Source of the DNA: Desulfobacterales bacterium
GTDB taxonomy: Bacteria > Desulfobacterota > Desulfobacteria > Desulfobacterales > Desulfobacteraceae
Direction: 5' to 3'
Assembly (NCBI GenBank): GCA_022361395.1
Contig: JAKSAX010000457.1
Span: 1 to 39,057 of the forward strand
DNA length: 39,057 nt
Made by a program: the position numbers and the translations under genes. Position 1 is the first letter of the stretch; each line of letters starts with the position of its first letter. The notes beneath the pieces are model-generated. The model was not told the DNA's origin, did not search any database, and saw nothing but the letters and a program-made list of their open reading frames with translations. Shown here in pieces: positions 34,377 through 39,057 of this stretch.

Positions 34377-34910
34377 ATGATGAATTTTAGTTTTTTCTTC
34401 ATGGTCACCCTTGGTTCGGTTATCTGCCAAACTGTTATTTTGCCGTCGTTTTCATGGTTTTCCCAATGTTTTGACATCCTTATTATACTTGTGCTTTACC
34501 TGAGTCTTACATATTCCCGTTACGGGGCAGTCATTGCCATCGTAGTCATCGGCGGCATAATGGACAGTATTTCAGGGGTGCCGTTTTTTCTCCACATTTT
34601 TTCGTATCTCTGGATTTTTCTGATTGTTCAACTATTCAAGCAGTTGGTTTTTCAACGCAGTGTTGTTTTTATGATGGTTGTCAGTCTTATTGCGGTAACC
34701 ATCCAACAGTGCCTGATACTGTTTTCAGTCTTTATTGAGCAGGGTCAGCAGGGGGTGTTTAATCTTGATTTTACCTTGATTCTCAGGCAGGTTTTCTGGG
34801 CTGTTTTGTTTGTTCCGCCAGGTGTCTGGGCCCTTAATGTGCTGCGTCAGAATTATTTTTATGCCATAAGGCAGTTCAGGCGTGAACTGGCCCGGAAATA
34901 CAGGGGGTAA
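34377..34910 (+). CDS. mreD: Rod-shape-determining protein MreD
   Basis: A 177-residue integral membrane protein with five or six helices, including the family's GGIMDSISGVPFFLHIFSYL segment. The start follows AAGGA; a second ATG comes directly after. It is a partner of MreC in the elongasome, and there is one base between its stop and the start of the PBP2 gene. Confidence 0.92.
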   Translation: MMNFSFFFMVTLGSVICQTVILPSFSWFSQCFDILIILVLYLSLTYSRYGAVIAIVVIGGIMDSISGVPFFLHIFSYLWIFLIVQLFKQLVFQRSVVFMMVVSLIAVTIQQCLILFSVFIEQGQQGVFNLDFTLILRQVFWAVLFVPPGVWALNVLRQNYFYAIRQFRRELARKYRG

Positions 34911-34911
34911 G

Positions 34912-36777
34912 GTGAGCGGGATCAATAAAAACCCGGACCGGGATTGGATAAAGCAACGGCTCATCGGTGCCAGTCTCTGTGTGATCTTTGTCTTTTCCCT
35001 GCTGTTTCTGCGGCTGATGTACCTGCAGGTGATCAAGGGGGAGGAGTTCAGGCGGCTGTCCAAAACCAATTGTGTCCGTCTTAAAAGCATTAAATCCTCC
35101 CGCGGGTTGATTTACGACAGAAACAATGCACTGCTGGTGGATAACCGGCCTGCCTTTGACCTGACCATTGTTCTTGAAGATGCAAAACCCTTAAAAGAGA
35201 CCGTGAGCCGGTTGGCCATGCTCATTGATGAACCCTATGAAGAACTCATGGACAGTATTGAAAAGGCCGGTCGCTCAGCTTTTTACAAGCCCCTGACACT
35301 GAAGCGGGATATTTCCAGGGACCAGCTGGCCATAGTGGAGGCCCATCAATTTGACCTGCCCGGTATCTATATAGATATTGAGCCCACCCGTCATTATATA
35401 TACGAAAAGACAGCCGCCCACCTGCTTGGATACCTCGGGCAGATCAACCGGAAGGAACTTGAAAGCGGACAATATCCCAATGTCCGGACCGGTGACTCCA
35501 TCGGCCGCTACGGGGTGGAAAAGAGCTTTGAGCCTTTTCTTCAGGGAAAGCGGGGCGGCAGGCAGGTGGAAGTGGATGTGAACGGCCGGGTGATAAAGGT
35601 GTTAAAGACGGTGGACCCCTTATCCGGGAAAGATCTTCACCTGACCCTGGATCTCAAGCTCCAGCGGCGGGCCGAAGCGTTGCTGGCCGGCAAGGACGGG
35701 TCTGTTGTTGCCATTGATCCGTCAAACGGGGACGTGCTGGTTATGGCCTCAACCCCCAGTTTTGACCAGAACGATTTTATCGGCGGTATCTCTTCGAAAA
35801 AATGGCGGGCACTTATGGATGATCCGGGCAGGCCCATGAACAACAAGGCCATACAGGCCGAGTATCCGCCGGCCTCTACCTATAAGATCATCACGGCAAT
35901 GGCCGGGCTTGAGGAGAAGGTGATTGACCGGAATTCCACCTCTTATTGTCCAGGATTCTACAAGTTCGGCAACCGGCGGTACCAATGCTGGAACCGTCAC
36001 GGCCACGGTGAAATTGATGTGGTGGATGCCATGGCCCAGTCCTGTGATGTCTTTTTTTACCAGACCGGTGAAAAACTGGGCGTAGATGTTCTGGCTCAAT
36101 ATGCCAACGGGGCAGGGCTGGGGCGCCCCACTGAGATCCGGCTGGCCCATGAACGTGACGGGCTTATCCCTACGGCAGCCTGGAAAAAGAAACGGTATAA
36201 AGAGGCCTGGCAGGCCGGGGAAACCCTTTCCATCAGTATCGGTCAGGGATTTAACCTGGTCACCCCGCTGCAGATGGCGGTGTTTGTGGCAGCTGTCGGT
36301 AACGGCGGGACCCTGTTTAAACCCAGAATCGTCAAGTCCATCCGTGACAGCAAGGGGAATGTGGTCAAAGATATCGAACCTGAGATCACTGGTGGGTTAC
36401 CCGCATCAAAGGAGACATTAGCGCTTGTAAAACAGGGGTTGCTAAAGGTGGTGCAGGGGGAACGGGGAACGGCCCGGCGTATCCGCATCCAGGGCATAGA
36501 TATTGCCGGTAAAACCGGAACGGCTCAGGTCTTCAGCCGTAAGGCCGGTGAAAAATTTGAAAATGAAAAGCTGAGCCGTAAACTCCAGGATCACGCCTGG
36601 TTTGTCTGCTATGCCCCTGCTGAAAATCCGAAGATTGCAATTTCGGTAATTATTGAGCATGGGGAGCATGGTTCCAGCGCGGCTGCGCCTGTGGCCAGCG
36701 ATCTTATTTATACCTACCTGGGTGAGAGCAACGGCGAGGATACCGTGCCTGTCAAAAACCAAAGCGTACAGGAGTAG
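34912..36777 (+). CDS. mrdA: Penicillin-binding protein 2, elongation transpeptidase
   Basis: A 621-residue class B penicillin-binding protein that cross-links peptidoglycan during elongation. It has one N-terminal helix (about 20-40), a dimerisation/pedestal domain, and a transpeptidase with S322-T-Y-K325, the SCD motif in DAMAQSCDVFFYQTG, and K534-T-G536 in GKTGTAQV. The start is GTG at 34912 with AGGGGG upstream; a GTG at 34882 would overlap mreD by 29 bp and is less likely. It works with RodA, encoded next. Confidence 0.95.
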   Translation: MSGINKNPDRDWIKQRLIGASLCVIFVFSLLFLRLMYLQVIKGEEFRRLSKTNCVRLKSIKSSRGLIYDRNNALLVDNRPAFDLTIVLEDAKPLKETVSRLAMLIDEPYEELMDSIEKAGRSAFYKPLTLKRDISRDQLAIVEAHQFDLPGIYIDIEPTRHYIYEKTAAHLLGYLGQINRKELESGQYPNVRTGDSIGRYGVEKSFEPFLQGKRGGRQVEVDVNGRVIKVLKTVDPLSGKDLHLTLDLKLQRRAEALLAGKDGSVVAIDPSNGDVLVMASTPSFDQNDFIGGISSKKWRALMDDPGRPMNNKAIQAEYPPASTYKIITAMAGLEEKVIDRNSTSYCPGFYKFGNRRYQCWNRHGHGEIDVVDAMAQSCDVFFYQTGEKLGVDVLAQYANGAGLGRPTEIRLAHERDGLIPTAAWKKKRYKEAWQAGETLSISIGQGFNLVTPLQMAVFVAAVGNGGTLFKPRIVKSIRDSKGNVVKDIEPEITGGLPASKETLALVKQGLLKVVQGERGTARRIRIQGIDIAGKTGTAQVFSRKAGEKFENEKLSRKLQDHAWFVCYAPAENPKIAISVIIEHGEHGSSAAAPVASDLIYTYLGESNGEDTVPVKNQSVQE

Positions 36778-36779
36778 CC

Positions 36780-37889
36780 ATGTTTGATCGGCGGTTGATT
36801 GAAAATTTTGACTGGGGTTTCCTGGGAATGATCTTTCTTATCTGCGCAACGGGGCTGGTGATTCTGTACTCTGCGGTGACAGCCGGTTATGACGGTACCG
36901 GGCTTCATGTGCTCTTTAAGAAACAGGCCATCTGGATGGGGGCCGGATTTGTGATCATGATGGGGAGCCTGGTGATTGACTTCAGAGAGCTGGATAAGCT
37001 GAATCTCTTTATTTTTATCCTGTGTGTCGGGCTTTTGGTCTCTACCTATTTTTTCGGCCAGATGGGCGGCGGTTCGCGGCGGTGGCTCGTGCTGGGGTTT
37101 GTCCGGGTGCAGCCATCTGAACTGATGAAGATTTCCCTGATCATCAGCCTGGCTTCGGTGTATTCCGACAATCTGTCCCAGGAGGGGCTGGGATTCCGGA
37201 ACCTGATTAAACCGGCAGTGCTGTGCCTGATTCCCTTTGGCCTGATTGTGAATCAGCCGGACCTGGGTACCGGTCTGCTGCTGCTGCTTATTGCAGGATC
37301 CATCACTCTTTTTGTCAAAGTAGAGAAAAAAGTCTTTTTTACCCTGGCCGGTATTGGATTATCCATTGTTCCCCTGGTCTGGTTTTTCGGGTTAAAAGAG
37401 TATCAAAAGGGCAGGATACTTACCTTTCTTGATCCTGACCGAGATCCTTTGGGAGCAGGATACCATATTATTCAGTCAAAAATAGCCATAGGATCCGGAA
37501 TGATTACCGGTAAAGGGTTTCTGGAGGGTACACAGAATGCGCTGAATTTCCTGCCTGAACAGCATACGGATTTTATACTCTCCGTACTGGCTGAAGAATG
37601 GGGCCTTGTTGGCTGCGGGGTGCTGCTCGCCCTGTATTTTATACTGCTGTTCTGGGGGCTTAACATTGCATATGCCTGCAGGAATATGTTCGGATCCATT
37701 CTGGCTTTTGGTATTACAACCATGATTTTCTGGCAGATTTTTATCAATATCGGCATGGTCATGGGGCTGATGCCGGTGGTGGGGGTTCCACTGCCCCTGA
37801 TATCCTACGGCGGGTCCTCTGTGGTGACCAATATGGTCGGGTTTGGCATTTTATTGAATATCAGTATGAGAAAATTTACTAGTTCCTGA
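36780..37889 (+). CDS. rodA: RodA peptidoglycan glycosyltransferase
   Basis: A 369-residue SEDS-family membrane glycosyltransferase that polymerises glycan strands for cell elongation with PBP2. Family landmarks: GGGSRRWLVLGFVRVQPSELMK near 98-119, the catalytic-Asp region NQPDLGTGLLLLLIAG near 158-173, and PLPLISYGGSSVVTNM near the end. CAGGAG precedes the start, 2 bp after mrdA. It is the last gene of the rod-shape operon; no intrinsic terminator follows. Confidence 0.96.
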   Translation: MFDRRLIENFDWGFLGMIFLICATGLVILYSAVTAGYDGTGLHVLFKKQAIWMGAGFVIMMGSLVIDFRELDKLNLFIFILCVGLLVSTYFFGQMGGGSRRWLVLGFVRVQPSELMKISLIISLASVYSDNLSQEGLGFRNLIKPAVLCLIPFGLIVNQPDLGTGLLLLLIAGSITLFVKVEKKVFFTLAGIGLSIVPLVWFFGLKEYQKGRILTFLDPDRDPLGAGYHIIQSKIAIGSGMITGKGFLEGTQNALNFLPEQHTDFILSVLAEEWGLVGCGVLLALYFILLFWGLNIAYACRNMFGSILAFGITTMIFWQIFINIGMVMGLMPVVGVPLPLISYGGSSVVTNMVGFGILLNISMRKFTSS

Positions 37890-37989
37890 AAATTTCTCCC
37901 CAATGTTTTTTCCTTTAATTTTCATTTTTTAGCCTAACTTCTTAAATTTTTTTTAATGAAATGATCAAAGTTGTTTAAATAATTTATGG

Positions 37990-38045
37990 GTGTTTTGGGG
38001 GCGTCCATGGGGCTGAAGCCCCGTAGGGAGCAGCGTTCAAGCGGT
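37990..38045. other. Possible structured segment before ATP synthase genes
   Basis: Within the AT-rich 310-bp gap 37890-38199 a short GC-rich patch contains GGGGC-TGAA-GCCCC (5-bp stem with tetraloop) and then a GTAGGGAGCAGCGTTCAAG tail. No T-run follows, so it is not a simple terminator. It could be a leader structure or a remnant of a mobile-element end. I see no gene in the gap. Confidence 0.3.
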
Positions 38046-38066
38046 GAAATTATTTACGATTCAATG

Positions 38067-38095
38067 TTGACAAATGGGTGACCGGATGGTACTCA
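38067..38095 (+). promoter_or_regulatory. Candidate promoter of ATP synthase operon
   Basis: TTGACA (38067-38072) and TACTCA (38090-38095) are 17 bp apart, about 105 bp upstream of the first ATP synthase gene. The -35 box is perfect; the -10 box is poor. Confidence 0.35.
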
Positions 38096-38199
38096 AGTCT
38101 CGATTAATTTTTGAATTTGGGTTGGTTTCGGAAGAATCCAGCCAATGGGATATAAGTGGTTGATTTTTTTTGTAATCATTAACTGGCGGAGGGAATTTT

Positions 38200-38631
38200 A
38201 TGATAACTGTGATTCCTGATATATCACTGGTATATCAGATGATCAATTTCCTTGTCCTGCTCTTTGTCCTCAACATGGTATTGTACAGACCGATTCGTAA
38301 TGTTCTTCTGGAAAGAAAAGCCAAGGTCGACGGCCTTGAAGGCGGCGTTGAAAAAGCGTCGGCTGACCTCGAAGCCCAGAAAGACTCCTACAAAAACGGT
38401 TTGAGACAGGCCAGGGGTGAAGGTCTCAAGAAAAAAGAGGCATTCATTGAGGAAGCATCGCAGGAGGAAAAGGAAATAATCGACCAAATTAACAAGAAAG
38501 CTCAGGCGAATTTTGCCCAGATCAAACAGCAGGTGGCAGAAGAGACTGAGCAGGCCCGCAAAGCGCTTGACGCCGAGGTGGACGCTTATGCTAAAGCCAT
38601 TGGTGAAAAGATTTTAGGGAGGGCTTGTTAA
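38200..38631 (+). CDS. ATP synthase F0 subunit b' (AtpF-like)
   Basis: A 143-residue stator subunit with one N-terminal helix (about 8-27, YQMINFLVLLFVLNMVLYRPI) and a long charged coiled-coil to the end (EEKEIIDQINKKAQANFAQIKQQ). The helix opening and YRPIRNVLLERKAKV are typical of b/b'. GGAGGG precedes the start. Paired b'/b genes at the head of the F1 operon are common in Deltaproteobacteria. It overlaps the next b-type gene by one base. Confidence 0.92.
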   Translation: MITVIPDISLVYQMINFLVLLFVLNMVLYRPIRNVLLERKAKVDGLEGGVEKASADLEAQKDSYKNGLRQARGEGLKKKEAFIEEASQEEKEIIDQINKKAQANFAQIKQQVAEETEQARKALDAEVDAYAKAIGEKILGRAC

Positions 38632-39057
38632 TGGATAAATCGAAAATAATAAAACATCTTAAGGTGTCTGGTACAGTCATGGCTCTGGTTGCCGGCTCAA
38701 GTGCCGCTTGGGCGGCCGGAGGCGGCGGTGAGGTCCACAACTACTGGCTCACCATTGATACCTGGAAAGTGTTGAACTTTGGCATCCTTGCCGTGGCAGG
38801 TTTTTTTATTGCCAGAAAACCGGTTGCCCAGTTTTTCTCATCCCGTGCAAAGGATATAGAAGAGGAATTGAGCGATCTGGAACAGAAAAAGGCAGACGCA
38901 GAGAAAAAACTGGCCGAGTATGAAACCCGTTTCAGGAATCTTGAACAGGAATCCAAACAGATTGTTGAAGATTACATCAAACAGGGTGAAGAAGCCAAAA
39001 AAAGAATCATTGCTGAAGCTGAAGCCCAGGCAGATAAATTGGAAGATCTGGCAAAGA
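38631..39057 (+). CDS. atpF: ATP synthase F0 subunit b (partial)
   Basis: 142 codons visible, cut by the right edge. The N-terminus (about 1-29, HLKVSGTVMALVAGSSAAWA) looks like a signal-type segment. A membrane helix follows (about 46-64, KVLNFGILAVAGFFIARKPV), then a coiled-coil rich in Glu, Lys and Ala. An N-terminal extension ahead of the b helix is known in Deltaproteobacteria and alpha-type ATP synthases. The TAATG overlap with the b' gene implies coupled translation to keep stator subunits balanced. Confidence 0.92.
   Translation, partial: MDKSKIIKHLKVSGTVMALVAGSSAAWAAGGGGEVHNYWLTIDTWKVLNFGILAVAGFFIARKPVAQFFSSRAKDIEEELSDLEQKKADAEKKLAEYETRFRNLEQESKQIVEDYIKQGEEAKKRIIAEAEAQADKLEDLAK

Noticed and set aside
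37990-38045. Intact IS200/IS605-type right end
   Set aside because: Only a short hairpin and loosely similar tail are present; no transposase, tnpB or matching left end was seen, so I list it only as a possible structured segment.

Overview
The window looks like part of a chromosome of a marine or brackish anaerobic deltaproteobacterium, most likely a sulfate reducer of the Desulfobacterales. I infer this from gene content: split Mrp/Mbh-type Na+/H+ antiporter operons, a DASS-family anion:Na+ symporter beside signalling genes, tandem b'/b ATP synthase stator genes, and sigma-54 enhancer-binding regulation. No rRNA or marker gene allows a firm assignment. I found no tRNA, rRNA, CRISPR array or intact insertion sequence.

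Layout. (1) 1-6233, minus strand: a Mrp/Mbh-type antiporter operon read right to left. The order is an MbhD-like 81-aa protein, an MbhE+MrpB fusion, MrpC, a stand-alone cyclic-nucleotide-binding-fold protein, MrpD, a second MrpD-like subunit, a small membrane protein, and a third D-like subunit cut by the left edge. (2) 6790-7689, plus: a Tim44-like membrane protein. (3) 7728-10543, minus: trkA-trkH potassium uptake. (4) 11002-12928, plus: a duplicated-domain protein of unknown function, then mrpE-mrpF-mrpG, the subunits missing from the first operon. (5) 13012-22676, minus: a ten-gene run read from 22676 down. It encodes a TetR regulator, a pseudo-cytidylate-kinase/BON/receiver fusion, a membrane histidine kinase, a kinase-like protein without an ATP site, a lone receiver, a PAS/sigma-54 activator, a NifX-like protein, a second pseudo-cytidylate-kinase/BON protein, a DASS transporter and a CBS-domain protein. 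(6) 22765-27097: a truncated PEP-synthase-like protein behind a clear TetR operator, and two divergent left-handed beta-helix paralogues. (7) 27166-32379: a U32-family protein, a cupin, a membrane-anchored Ada-type zinc-domain protein, an LD-carboxypeptidase and a serine beta-lactamase-fold hydrolase. (8) 32502-37889, plus: mreB-mreC-mreD-mrdA-rodA, the rod-shape elongasome. (9) 38200-39057, plus: the start of the F-type ATP synthase operon, with b' and a partial b.

How it fits together. The left third handles monovalent cations: Mrp exports Na+ using the proton gradient and Trk imports K+. The DASS transporter next door would be expected to use a Na+ gradient, although its ion-binding signature is altered. 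The run at 13-22.7 kb is the best candidate for an undescribed system: a multi-component signalling set, with several catalytically degenerate proteins, attached to an anion transporter. A second item of note is a roughly 105-bp structured non-coding element present three times (6674-6780, 10791-10896, 25321-25422), always in the same orientation.
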